Of a DNA stretch of 44,959 nt, positions 1 to 11,900 are shown in pieces. Numbering within the stretch: the first letter of the stretch is position 1; the number at the start of each line of letters is the position of its first letter. Under the pieces are notes generated by a model that worked only from the letters and a program-made list of their open reading frames with translations, had not been told where the DNA came from and searched no databases. Source of the DNA: Mastigamoeba balamuthi. Taxonomy: Eukaryota; Evosea; Mastigamoebida; Mastigamoebidae. The stretch spans positions 26,125-71,083 of the forward strand of contig CACRSC010000120.1 of NCBI GenBank assembly GCA_902651635.1, given 5' to 3'. A program made the position numbers and the translations under genes.

Positions 1-829
1 GAGTGCAATGCCGACAGTCCCCAGTCGATTGCTGCTGCACTTTCTGCTGTCGAGCTCACGGAAGATATGAGCCTAGCCTCTGTGTTGACGAAGGTGGTCC
101 GCGGAACGATAGCCCCATCGTCGCTAGTGAAGTCTGGCGGATTGGTTGCGTTTGTTGCCTTACTGTCGGCAATGCAGCGCGTGGAGCAGCAGTCAGTATG
201 GGAGTACCAAAGGGAGACCACAGTAAACCTTCTGTACCTAATACGCGATCATATCGACATGGAGGAGCTGCCGGACAGCCTTCCGGGTCTCATCGTGTCC
301 ACCATGGGCAACAGCTCGCAAGGCTGTCAGGCACTGCAGACCAAATGTGCCGTTCTCTCGTCGTACACAGCCTCGCCGCGGATGCTTGCGTTGCTGTGGA
401 AATGCGGAGCTGCCGGGGCTGCTCAGCACATTATCGAGTCCTCTCTATGCAGCGAGATGGCATGTTCTGCTTTGGAGCTGATGAAGGCCCAAGCTGGCGA
501 TGCGATGTGTAGACCAGGCCAAGAACCCACTGCTTAGCATGGAGGGGTTGCGTGTGCTGTGCAGTGCAACTGCTAGGGCCAATGTGTGCACTGCTTCTCG
601 GGCTCTTCACTCTGATGTGGTCAGCATGAATGATGTGCAGCCAAGAAGAGCTGAAACAGTTCTTCAGTGGGTTGCGTGGTGCAGGACGTGCCCCGGAGTC
701 AGGGGTACGAACGTATGCGAGGTGTGTGCAGGCAGGTGCCACCAAGGACACGAACTTGCGAACTGGAGGTTCCGTCTCGCTCAGTGCGGATGTCCGTGCC
801 CAAAGAAGGAGCAATGCTGCTGCTTTTAG
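1..829 (+). CDS. Helical-repeat protein with C-terminal UBR-like zinc finger (5' partial)
   Basis: The reading frame is open at the left edge. Residues from about position 1 to 506 form hydrophobic helices that look like ARM/HEAT repeats (for example PRMLALLWKCGAAGAAQHI). The frame changes near 506-538; a 31-nt GT-AG intron at 507-537 would join frame 1 to the frame that continues to the TAG at 827-829, but a frameshift is also possible. The C-terminal part carries a Cys/His cluster, CEVCAGRCHQGHEL followed by CGCPCPKKEQC, which matches the spacing of the UBR box (C-x2-C-x3-C-H-x-G-H) best known from N-degron recognins such as UBR7. The protein stops directly after the finger, so no RING or HECT follows in this window. 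The family assignment rests on the zinc-ligand pattern only; substrate and pathway cannot be told. Confidence 0.5.
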
Positions 830-1340
830 CACATTTTTCGACTAACTGCCTGTCTGAAGCAATTTTTGCTGTTCTCTGACCAACACCAGAGTCGGCACCT
901 GGCCTTTGCAAATTCGGACCAACAATGACTCTCATTCCACACATTTGCATGACTGTTTGATTTTCACCTTTTATGTTCTGCAGGCAATCAGGATTGAATC
1001 AAATGCAGGAAGACCACGAAGAGTTCCATATACCACGGTGTGGGGCCAGTAACATAATACACATTCCACTATTTCGTTCCTTTTATTTCTTTGTTACTTT
1101 GCTTTCTTTTTGACAAACGAAGTTTGGCTACATAGAGTAATCTCTTGCTCTTTCCTTTGCGCTGTCCCTTGGTAAGCAAATTCCCCAGCAACTACAACCG
1201 ATTTTCAGCATGAAGTTGCGGTGTGTGAGAGAAACCCAGTATTTACATCCTTTTTCTGAGTCAAATTATCCTTGACCAAACAACAGTACACATAGTACTA
1301 GTGTTTTTGCAATCAACGAAAGAAGTCATAACTTATTGAA

Positions 1341-1391
1341 TTTCATTTTTATCAGAAAGTCATTTTATATGACTTTCTGATAAAAATGAAA
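1341..1391. repeat. Perfect 23-bp inverted repeat (hairpin)
   Basis: The left arm 1341-1363 (begins TTTCATTTTTATC) is exactly complementary to the right arm 1369-1391, with a 5-nt spacer TTTAT. Short GTCAGAAA strings related to the arm recur just downstream, near 1400, 1432 and 2565. It could form a strong cruciform or RNA hairpin; no gene is attached to it. Confidence 0.9.
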
Positions 1392-2617
1392 AACAAAAAG
1401 TCAGAAAAACTCACTTTGGACTTTAGTGAAAAAAGTCAGAAATGATATCAAAATATGTAATTATAACACAAAAAGGCAGAAAAATAAGGGAAATGGTACT
1501 TAATAGGAAGAGAAATAAAAAACAAGAATGAGAGAAGGCATCATTGTTTAAAAGATTGCTAAGCTCTTGTACAGGTCTGAGCTGTAAAGTGCAGTAAGGT
1601 CTTAGTGTTTCTTGGCTGCAGGAGTTCTTTCTAATGCCTTCCTGGTTGTTCTTGGTTCTCTCTGAAACTGTTATTTAAAAAAACAAAGAAGGAAAGTTTT
1701 ACGGGTCTTACGGGCTGATGCTCTGGAAAAAGAAGAACGAGACCTCTTGGTCCTCTTGTAGGTGTTTCTGAATAAAAACAGTGAAACTCAACATTATTAA
1801 ATAAAACACAGTACCAGGTTCGGGCTTCTCTGTCTCACTGAGGACCTCTGAACTATTACTGTCTTCTTTGGAACTTACCTCTTTCTCACTGACCATGGCC
1901 TATTCTGCCTTGGGCCTACTTGTGTGTGCCTTGTCTGCCGAATATGTTTTTGGCAGCAAAATCAAAAATGGGTGAAGATATGCATAATGGGCTCTTTCTT
2001 CATGATAAAATCTGAAAATGTAATGAAATTGCATTATATGTCAAGAACATATCTAATCAATTGAGTTTCAGCTCCTAGAAGGAAGCAAAGAGTTTTCCTT
2101 CATGTTTCAGACTTAAGGACACTGCTCCATACATTTTCAGCAATATCTGAGTGATTTGGCCATGCCACAGGATCTGCCAAGTCTCTTCTTCTTACTACTG
2201 CCCATTATGCTGATTCACAAAACGAAAGAGATTATCGAGATACTACCTGTGCATCCAATGCAGGGTAAAGAAATGTGTGCCCCTATATAGTGCAACTTAC
2301 TGGTCTGAAGCAGCAAGAATTCGACTTCAAACAGAGGCTCAATCGACTTTCCCTTTGTCTAAACTATTTCCCACGGACATCCCAGAAAATGGAAGAGTGT
2401 ACAAAATGTGCAATAGTGTTCCTCAATTTATTGCATTTTCCAATGTTCATATAAAGATGCAATTCAAATTGCGAATAAAAAATAGGAACCATTTGACACA
2501 TTTTCCTACAGATCAGTCATAGGTTTATCTTAACAAATATCATCATTGATTTGATCAAGGAAAAGTCAGAAATCACAGATTCATTAATAATAACCAATAA
2601 AATAGAATTCAACTCAT

Positions 2618-2692
2618 TGGTAATATTATCTTGAATCGAAAATCGTCGTTTCCCTTTCCGCTGCCAGTGAGGGATGGTAATATTATCTTGAA
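2618..2692. repeat. 18-bp direct repeat in the AT-rich block
   Basis: TGGTAATATTATCTTGAA occurs at 2618-2635 and again at 2675-2692, start to start 57 bp apart. The stretch between the copies is locally more GC-rich. No coding frame spans them. Confidence 0.85.
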
Positions 2693-3209
2693 ATAAGAAA
2701 GACCAATTGAAGAATTGTCTGAGTAGCAGACTATTAGCTAGCATACACTGAGGCTCATTCTGTCTCCCTATTACTGAATTTCACGAAGAAATGAACTGAA
2801 GCCTTAATAAAGAATGGAACTAATAAAACTGCACTTATTATACAGTTCTTTTTGATAAATGTAGAGTTACTATTCTTAGATATTGATGAATCAGTATTTA
2901 TCATTAATATGAGGTGAGGTAGCTCATAGTCATACAGGTGTTTTACTATGACTGAAAATGAGAATAAAATCATATCGATGTCTTTTTACGTTCTTAAATT
3001 CCTAATAACTGAATTAACTCGTTATTTTGGTTTTAACTATTCATATAATATGATAGGTACTTAATCACAAAAATTCAAGTACACAAAGGAATTCTTAATA
3101 TAACATGAAATCAAATTAATTCATAACTTGGATGTTCACATCAGATCCTGATTTGGTCAATATAATATGAACTAGAAGTGTTCATTCAAAATCTGGCATG
3201 ATTAATATG

Positions 3210-3406
3210 ACGTGTGCGAGGTGTGCGCATACATGTGTCACCAAGGACACGAGCTGGCGAACTGGAGGTTCCTTGACATCCAGTGCGGATGTCCGTGCCC
3301 AAAGAAGGAGCAACACTGCTTTTCTGTTTGGACTCATCAAAGGCCAGACTCTGCCAGACCCGCTTCAGAAATGAGGGCCAGTAAGATCCGTATTTCCAGG
3401 CATTAA
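3210..3406 (+). pseudogene. Second copy of the UBR-like finger (isolated fragment)
   Basis: An open frame encodes CEVCAYMCHQGHELANWRF, then CGCPCPKKEQHC, ending with TAA-type closure at about 3406. By my count about 89 of 103 bases match 712-814. All zinc-ligand Cys and His residues are kept while other positions changed, which suggests selection acted after duplication or that this is an exon of an unrecognised gene. There is no ATG at its start and the upstream sequence is AT-rich non-coding DNA, so an isolated fragment is the safest reading. The downstream 40 codons are unrelated to the first copy. Confidence 0.45.
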
Positions 3407-3545
3407 GCAGACGGTGCATCCACGCGCTCTAGGATACAATGGATCCAATGGTGGAGACCGACCCTTTGAGATTTCGACGCATAATGGCTCAATTTCTAGG
3501 TGCAGATTCATAGATCTCTTGGATTCCTCTTCGTATTGACGAGCC

Positions 3546-5817
3546 ATGTCCTTCGTGGCAGTTGTGCCCGTGCTTGTGCTGCTCGCTGTGCATGCCCAGA
3601 GCACGTGCCTCACGTTCTGCGACGAGCACCTGCTCGAGGTCGTCCGCCTGTCACGGCTCTTTCCCGATTCCAAGTCTTTCACAGGTGAGGCCTTCGCTTG
3701 CTGCTCTCTGGGTGCGCCTGGCCGACCCTTGTGGGGCCCCGAGACACCCCGCTGCTCCGGTCCCACAGTGAGGTCCGCGAGGACATGCTCTCCCTCGGGC
3801 TGGCACCCGACAGGACCGCCCTCACGGCCGCTCTGGCGCGCAACTTCAACTGGAGCCTCTGCACTGCGCCCTCGGCTGCGCTGCTCTCTTCGTCACCATC
3901 GCAGTCCTCGCTGCCCGAAGACGAGGAGGACGCGTCGTCGTGCTGGGCAAACGGCGCGGGGACCGACATCGAGCAGTGGTCGCCACCCGACTGGGAGCCC
4001 GTGCTCCCTGCGCTGGCGTCTCTTGCCGATGCCGAGCTGCGCGAGTGGTCGCTCCAAGTGCACGGGCTGTGGACGGAACTCGGAAGGGTGAGGGCCGCAG
4101 AGGTCGCGCGCAGCTGACAGGCACGATGCAGAGGGTCCACGAAAGCGTGCGCGCCAACCCGGAGAGGCACTCGCTGATGGCGGCGCCGCACCCGTTCATC
4201 GCCCCCGGGGGCCGTTTCCGAGAGTTCTACTACTGGGACACGTACTGGATCATCCGCGGTCTCTTTGTGGGCATCGCTCCTCTGATGTCACCACCACCGC
4301 GAGCTCACTGGCGGGCTGGCAGGTCTCGCAGATGCACGAGACGGCGCTGGGCATGGTCAGGAACATGCTGTGGGCGCAGAGAGAGCTGGGGCTGGTCCCC
4401 AATGGGGCCCGCTCGTACTACACGACGCGCTCGCAGCCGCCGATGCTGACGCTGATGGTCGAGGACTGCTGCAACGCTCTGGATGAGGCCGGGAGGCTGA
4501 CAGACGCAACAACGCTGCTGCACGAGTCACTGCCTGTGCTTATGGCCGACTACGAGTGGTGGATGAAGGAGCCCCGCGTCGTGGTGGTGGCGGACAGGGC
4601 GGGCAGGAACCACACGCTCAACAGGTACTACGCCCTCTCCGACAGGCCCAGGCCCGAGGGCTACGCGCAGGACGTCGAGGTGGCCCGCGAGGTGCCGCCC
4701 GAGAAGCGCGGGGCGCTGTGGAGGGAGATAGCGACGATGGCGTTCAGCGGGCTGGACTTCAGCAGCAGGTGGCTCGAGCCGGGCAAGGGGCTGGCCAGCG
4801 CCAGGGCCACGCGCATCGTCCCCGTCGACCTCAACAGCATCATGCACGCCGTCGAGCAGGCCATGTCCAGGATCGCAGCCCGCTGCAACAGGTCCGACCT
4901 GAGCTCCCTGTTCGCCTCCAGGGCCCTCGCCAGGGTGCGCGCATCGGCCACTGCGCAAGGCTCTGCTGACCTCTGCGCACATCCGTTGTGGGGTTGGTAC
5001 GTGAGCGCAGGCGACAGGGATCAACGCGGTGATGTGGAGAAGCTGCGGGATGTGGGCCGACTACCTCATCCCGAACGAGGGAGACCCAGTGGTGGACAAC
5101 GAGAGCGAGTGTCGGTTCTTCCCGCACTCCGTGATGCCCCTCTGGAGCGGTGCCCACAAGGTTACATCGTGCTGAATGCAGTCCTGCCAAGCCTCAGGAC
5201 ACGCTGCCGCAGGGCTTTGTGGACCCCAAGGTGGTCGTGGCGGCCATCCGCAGGTCCGGTGTGCTCGAGTACCCTGGAGGAGTGCCGTCGTCGACGGTGC
5301 AGTCGGGGCAGCAGTGGGACTTCCCCAACGTGTGGGCGCCGCAGCAGTGGTTCGTCGTGAAGTCCCTCGAGGCCGCCGGAGAGCACAGCGCTGCCAGGGC
5401 CCAGGCGATGAAGTGGATACGGTCGGCCCACGAGGGCTGGGCCAGGCACGGGGCCATGTTCGAGAAGTACGACTGCCGCTCTACCGGCGTCCCTGGCGGG
5501 GGCGGCGAGTACCCCAACCAGGTGGGCTTTGGCTGGACCAACGGCGTCACCCTCGAGTTCCTCGTGGCCTACGGCACGCGCCCCGGTGTGTGCGCTTCCT
5601 ACTGGATCCTGTACGCAGCTGGGCCATCTGTACCGTCGCTCACACTGCGTTGCACAGTATCGTGCTGCCCGTCGTCGTCGTTGGCGCCGCGCTGGCGGCC
5701 ATCCTCGCCGCAATCGCCATCGCCCTCTGCCTGCGGAGGCGCAGAGCGCGTCGTGCGGGCCTCGCGCCCGAGGCGGAGGCCCTCATCGACGGTGGACACG
5801 CGCCGCCGCATCCCTGA
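3546..5817 (+). CDS. Trehalase (GH37), secreted and membrane-anchored
   Basis: Splits trehalose into two glucoses, here on the outer face of a membrane. The ATG at 3546 starts a signal peptide (MSFVAVVPVLVLLAVHAQS). Proposed exons: 3546-3684, 3744-4087, 4132-4266, 4323-4934, 5011-5160, 5213-5589 and 5658-5817, giving 638 residues. Splicing restores family motifs across junctions: LFPDSKSFTD (exons 1-2), PGGRFREFYYWDTYW (signature 1, exon 3), FSGLDFSSRW with the catalytic Asp (exon 4), QWDFPNVWAPQQ (signature 2) and GGGGEYPNQVGFGWTNGV with the catalytic Glu (exon 6). The last exon encodes a valine/alanine-rich transmembrane helix followed by an Arg-rich stop-transfer (CLRRRRARR) and a short cytoplasmic tail. 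Exon 6 could also begin at 5198 and exon 7 at 5619. The gene converges on the macroglobulin gene, with 111 bp between the stops. Confidence 0.95.
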
Positions 5818-5928
5818 GAGCACGGGCGCTGACAAACAACCCCCACACTGGAGCAGAACGAGTGCCATACACCACCACAGGAAGAGTCGCTTGCGTTTGT
5901 GTGCCCTTGTCTCGCGAGGCCCCCTTGC

Positions 5929-8900
5929 CTACGTGTCCTGCGCCGCCACGACGCGCACGACGCACGACTCGGTGGCGCCGAAGACGTCGCTGTCGTACAT
6001 GTCCTCTGCGCGGGCGGGCGCCACGTGGTACGTGCCCGCCGTCGTGGCCCGCAGCCTGTAGCGGAACTCGTGCTCGCCGCTCCCGAGCGCCGACGCGAAC
6101 GCCTCGGCCCTCTCGTCGCGCACGTTGACGTGCTCGGCCCACGCGGGGCGCTGCGCGGCCTCGGCGTCGGCGCCGCCGCCGGGCGCCCCCGCGGCCTCGA
6201 GGCCCGCGGCGAGCCTGTCGACCACCGCGACGTTGTAGCGGCGCTGCTCCGTCGACACGCGCACGACGGCCTCCACGACGGCGCCCAGGCGCACAGTCCA
6301 CACGGCCCCGTCGCCGTCGCCGTCGCCGCTCCTCGCCACCGCGCCGGTGTCGTCGCCCGTCGCCACGTACTCGCGCGTGACGCGGAAGCCGTTGCAGACG
6401 GCGGGCGAGGCGAAGGTCGACGGCGAGCACAGGACGCGCAGGCTGTAGTAGAGCCTCCCGGCCCCGCTCTTGGCCGCGAGCACCTCGAACGACGGCGACG
6501 GCGACGGCGACGGCGACGATGACGACGCACCGCTGCCCTCGGCCTGCTGCGGCGCCGCGCCACCGAAGACCGCGCGCAGGGGCACGCGGACGGTGCAGGT
6601 CTCGCCGCGGACGACGGGCGGCGTGGTGCCGCAGTAGATCGCCTCCGCGGGCCCCGGGGGCACAACCCACGCGCTCAGCGACGGCGCCGCCGCTGTCGAC
6701 GACGACGACGACGGCGCGGCCTCGCAGGCCTCGAGGTACCCGTGCAGCGCCAGCGCGGCCCACGCGGCCTCGTGCGTGCTGGCCCAGCGCGTGCGCGACG
6801 CGAGGCCCCGCGCCAGCGCCGCCGCGAGGTCGCGCGCCCCCGCGTCCCCCTGCGCCGTCGCCGCCGTCGCCGCCCCGCAGCGCGCGAGCGCGAGCAGCAC
6901 AGCGGCGTCGGCGCGCGGCCCCGTGTGCATCGCGAGCGCCGCCGACTCGTCGTCGTAGTACGACACGAACAGCGAGCGCCGCTGGCCGTCGGCGTCGCCC
7001 GCGGCCCGCGCGCCGTCGCGGAGGAACTCGACGACGTCGGCGGCGGCGGCGGAGCCCGCGAGCGCCGGCAGCAGCCACGCGGCGGCCTCGTAGGGCGTCG
7101 CCTCGGGCGCGTGCGTCGCCCAGAAGTGCTCCGCGTGCCTGCGGGCGGCGCCCTTGGCCCGCGCGGCGCAGGCGTCGGCGCGCTCGAGCAGCAGCAGCGC
7201 GTGGGCGGCCATGCAGGCCTCGGCGGCCGCCAGCTCGTCGCTGCGGCCCGCGCGGCCCGGGGCGCAGATCCCGCGGTCGGCGGCGTCGGCGGCCGCCTCG
7301 GCGTAGCGGTGGCAGCGCTCGAGGAGCTTCTGGGGGACCTTGTGCCCCAGCGCCCGCAGCTCCGCGAGGTGCGCGCACGCGCAGAGGCTCGCGAACGGCG
7401 CGCAGAGCCGCGGGGCTCCCGGCCACTGGCGGAACTCCCCGCTGGGCGCCTGGCGGTCGCCCGCGGCGCGCACGGCCTGGGCGACCTCCTTGGCCAGCGC
7501 CTTCCTGTCGCTGCCGCCGGGGGAGCACTGCGCGAGGGCCGCGAGGCCGAGGGCCCGCGCGAGCAGCTGCTCGGTGCCGCCCGACGCAGCGGCGGCCGCG
7601 AGGTACGCGCGCGCGCCGGCCAGCGACCCCGCGACGGTCGCGGCGACGCTGAGCTCGACGGCGCCGAACGCCAGCAGCGCCGCCTCGGGCATCGCCACGC
7701 GCACGCGCAGCAGCGCCCGCGGGCCGCCGCCGCCGTCGACGACGCCGCGGGCCTCGGGCGCGGCGGCCAGCGGCGGCGGGTACACAGGGAACGCGACGCG
7801 CTGGGCGTCGCCGTAGGCGCCCGAGGCGCAGGCGACGCTGAGCGACGCGGCGCCCGGGACGACGCAGCGGAGGGCGAAGACGAAGGCCCGGCGCGACATG
7901 GGCCGCACGACGCCGCGCAGGCCCGCGGGCGAGGCGAGCCGCAGGTGCGCGGAGGGCGCGGCGGCCAGGCGGACCTCGCGCGGCTTGCCGGTGAGGTTCT
8001 GCACGACGACGGTCACCGCAGACGCGTCGCCGTGGCTCAGGAAGCGCGGCGCCGTCGTGCGGACGACCAGCGGCAGCCGCGCCGTCACGCACGACTCACC
8101 CAGGCCGTAGAGGCCCCCGTCGGCCACAGCGACCGCCCACACGCGGTACTTGGCGATGCCTGTCGATCGCCGGCACCGCGCAGCGCGAGCAAAACGTCGG
8201 AAATGCGACCAGAGGCGGTGGAGGCGAAGCGAGGGAGGGGAAGGAGAGGAGAGCGGGGGAGCGCAACTGTCGGGGAAGCGGACAGAGACGAGGGCCCTGC
8301 CGTCCGCGTCGGTGGGCGCCGAGGCCGTGAAGTTGGCGATGGCGCTGAAGTTGGTCCTGAGCGCCAGCTCCTGTATCTCCTGCTCCTGCTCCTCCTCCTC
8401 CGGCGCCGCTGCGTCCTCCTGCTCATCCGCGCACTCACGCGCCTCGCAGGCATCCAGAGAGCTCGCGAGGCTCTTGAGGGACGGCGCTGCGCCCGGCGCG
8501 CAGCACGGCGGAGGGGGCGGGGGAGGCGGGGGGCCGCAGGGGCTGTTGCACGCCTGCTCCTGCTGCTGCTGCAGCGGTACGGCGCAGCGGCAGGGCGCGG
8601 GCTGCAGCTGCGAAAGCGGCGAGGCGCCGGCCGTGCGCGGCGACCGCAGGCTGCCGGTGCCCTCCTTCCGCTTGGCCGACGCCGAGCTCGACTTCTTGCG
8701 CGGCGACTTGCGGGCGCCGCTGAGCTCCGGCGCAGCCTCGCGCTTGCAGCACTCGGCCATGGCGGGGGCGCCGGCGCCGCTGAGGGCCTCGCACTCGTCG
8801 TCCTCGGCCGCCTCCTCCTCCTCGTCCCTGCAGGCGCGACGCTCGAGCCGCGCGCTCATCGACAGCCGCACGCACTTGTCCGCCGCGCCGCTGCTGCGCC

Positions 8901-11900
8901 TCGGCGACGCCCGGGCGACGACGCCCGCGGGCACCGCGTCGACCGCGAGCTCCACGGGCGCCTCCACTGGGCCCACGCAGCCCGCGAACCTGCACGAGTC
9001 CCCGCAGCGCCATCAGCGACTGCGCGGCGACACAAGCGGGGCTTCGCACGTTGTCTTGCCGACGCCGGGGCTGCCGAGGACGAAGACGTGGAGGTCGCCC
9101 GCGGGCGCTGGCTTGCGCTGCGCGTGCTCCCTGTAGAGGCAGCGCAGCGCGCTCTCCACGTGGCCGCGCTCGCTGCAGCAGACCTCCGCGTAGACCGCGT
9201 TCAGCACGCCCGCCAGCGTCTGGGGATGGAGGAAGGACGCGGGGGGGCGGTGTGGCAACGGGAAGCGGCAGCCCTACTCAGCCCTCGCGACGTGGGCAGG
9301 GGGAGAGGAGGGCGTGGCGCACAGAGGCCTCGTAGTTGCTGATGGCGCGCGCGGCGTCCTGGTCCGCCTTGCTCCCGACGATGACAAGCGGCGCCGATGC
9401 GCTGCGGTCTCTCAGCTGCGCGGGTGGGGATGGCGCTGTGAGAGTCTGCTGGGGGCAGCGCCGAGGGGCAGCGGCTGGCGACGGGCGGCGACCTGCTTCA
9501 CGATGACGGGGACAGCCTCGACGCTCGCCACATCCGTCACGGAGAACATCACGATGTAGCCCGCGCTCTCCCTGCGCATGCCCACGCAACGCCACGCGCA
9601 CGGTCAGCGGTAGGTCCAGCAGAGAGGAGAGACACAGAGCCCCGTGACAAGCGGGAGGTGTGCGGGGGCGCACGCGTCAACACCCGAGGGGTCCGCCGAG
9701 TCGTGCAGAGTGAACTTGGGTGTGCACGACAGCGGCCCTCTGCTCTCCGGTTTGCCGTACGTCCGCCACTGCAGCGCGCAGTGGATAGTCAGAGTGCCGC
9801 CTAGAGAGGAGACCAACGCAGTCCCCAGTGCTGCTGCTGCGCTGCCGCTCTGTTGTGTTGTGTTGTGTGCGCACCGCGTCGTCGGTGTCGTCGACAGCTA
9901 CCGTCGTGGCCGGCCTCTGCTCGCGCGCGGCGCCGCCGCCGGTGATGCGCTCGAGCGCCGACGCCGTGTGCGCGCTGCTCGCGGCGATGGGCGCGAAGAG
10001 CTCCGACGACGCGCGCTCGCTCCACGGCAGCGCCGGGATGTCGCACCTCGACGAGACCTTGCGCCTCTCCAGCGCCGCGCCGCCGCTGCCGCCTGCCGCA
10101 GCGCCCGCGGCCCAGAACGCGTTGAAGGGGTCGGGCAGCAGGTAGCGCGTCACCGCCAGCACCGACTCGTCGACGACGACCAGCGCGACCTCGGCCCCGC
10201 GCACCGCCGCGCCCCGGTGGTCGCGCACGTCGACGGCGATCAGCGACTCGGCGCCGGGCTCGACGCAGCCGCCGTCGTCGGAGCTCGCGGCGACGGCGAG
10301 GCGCTTCCACTCGCGCGGGAGCGCGCACTCGGCGGCGCCCGAGGCGACCGACGGCGCCTGCGCGGCCTCGACGGGGCGGCCGGCGACGGCGTCGAGGCCG
10401 ACGACGCTGACCCAGAGATGCACCGACGGCAGCCAGTCGGGGCTCAGCGCCACGCGGACGACGTTGTCGCGCGGCGTCGCGCGGAACGGGACGGCCCTGA
10501 GGATGCCGCGGCCCACGACGCAGACGAGGCCCGCCTGCGGCTGCGCCAGCCCCGCGTCGATCGTCACGACCGCGACGTCGCCCTCGAGCGCCACCGTCGC
10601 CGAGAGCTCGCGCTCGGCGGCCGCGCGCGGCGGCGTGGCGGCCCGCAGCAGCGGCGCGGCGACGACCGCGGGGGGCGGCGGGGGCGGCGGGGGGCCGACG
10701 GGCTCGTGGCGCTCGCAGAGCTCGAAGCGGTGCTGCTTGAGGTACGAGCGCGCGGCGCCGTCGTAGGCGATGACGTCGAGGTCGTACCAGCCCAGCGCCG
10801 AGCGGCCGGCCGGCAGCCGCAGCTCGCGCAGCAGGAACGGCGCCTCCGAGACGGCGTCGGCGTTGAGCAGCTCGGCGCCGCTGGCGGAGCTGCGCAGGCT
10901 GAGGTACAGCTGCGCGCCGGCGACGGGGCTGCCCGTAGCGGCGCTCGCGACGACGATGCGGACGCTGTGCGCCGGGGCCTCGGGGGCGCCGGCGTCGACC
11001 TCGTGGCGCGGCTGCGCGTCCTCGACGCCGACGCAGTACTCGCAGGGGTGCAGCAGCAGCCGCGTGGCCGCGCTGACCGTCTGGTTGCTGAGGTCCGTGA
11101 CGGCCGCGACGACCTCGAGCGCGACGGGGACCAGCGGCCGCTCGGCGCTGCTGCCGGGCGGGAAGTAGACGCGCACGGCGCTGCGGCCCTCGTCGCTGGT
11201 CCTGCAGCTCAGCCGGCGCGTGCACGCGAACCAGCCGGCGTCGCGCCACGACTCCGAGTCGAACGAGTACTCGGAGAGCCCCGCCGCTGTGTACGACCCC
11301 CTGCTCGAGGCCACCGTCCACTCCACCGCGCTGTCGCTGCACAGCCCGCCTGCATCGCCAACCCGCCACGTGAGCCCACCGAAACTCAATGCAATCGCCC
11401 CCGTCTCTACCCATCGCCGTGCGTACCAAGTCCGAGCAGATCCAATCGCAAAACAAAAGGAAAATTGTACGGGACAAACTCAAACCCCGTTCTCCACAAT
11501 CATAGGCGGGTGGGTGGCATTCCACGTAGGAACCGAGTGGCCGGACGACAAGTGACAACTGGTCCGTAAATCAAACCCAGGAGAATGAAAACAATGAAAG
11601 CCCAAACTTCGAGACACGGAATCCGCTGAGCGCGAAAGCCCCCGAGCAGAGGCAGGAAGAGGAAGTGGGAGGCCGCGTGCCTGCGAAGTAGCTGGCGTCG
11701 AGCTGGAGGACGATGCCCTGGCGGTCGTCCGCGTCCGCGACGGCGTAGAGCAGCGGCGCCGGCGTCGCGGCCTTGAGCGCCACGAGGAAGTCGGGCCTGC
11801 GGAACTCCTCGACGGCGAACGTGTGCTCGTGAGTCGAGAGCGCGTCGTCGCTGCCGGGCTCGTGCGGCCCCGGGGCCACGAGGCGCAGGCGCAGGCGCGC

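Larger units (their letters stand above)
880..3190. other. AT-rich block without recognisable genes
   Basis: About 2.3 kb of strongly AT-rich sequence in an otherwise GC-rich window. Open frames are short on both strands (at most about 80 codons) and resemble no family I know. I see no transposase, reverse transcriptase, RNA gene or terminal repeats of a mobile element. It contains a perfect 23-bp inverted repeat (1341-1391) and an 18-bp direct repeat (2618-2635 and 2675-2692). It lies between two related copies of the UBR-finger coding sequence (712-814 and 3211-3313). It may be an intergenic island of different base composition or an old insertion. Confidence 0.6.

Noticed and set aside
880-3190. 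A transposon or virus-like element in the AT-rich block
   Set aside because: No transposase, integrase, polymerase or capsid-like frame and no terminal repeats are visible; only base composition and small repeats set it apart.
5783-9342. Very long open frames opposite or offset to the macroglobulin (for example minus 5783-8092 and plus 6742-9342)
   Set aside because: They are Arg/Ala/Gly-rich shadows made by high GC at third codon positions; none shows a family motif, while the overlapping frame matches macroglobulin domains throughout.
9050-9816. A free-standing Ras gene on the minus strand beginning at the ATG near 9816
   Set aside because: The P-loop comes last, which no ordinary Ras gene shows, and its exon splices in frame into the macroglobulin linker. 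A separate gene is kept only as the alternative to test.
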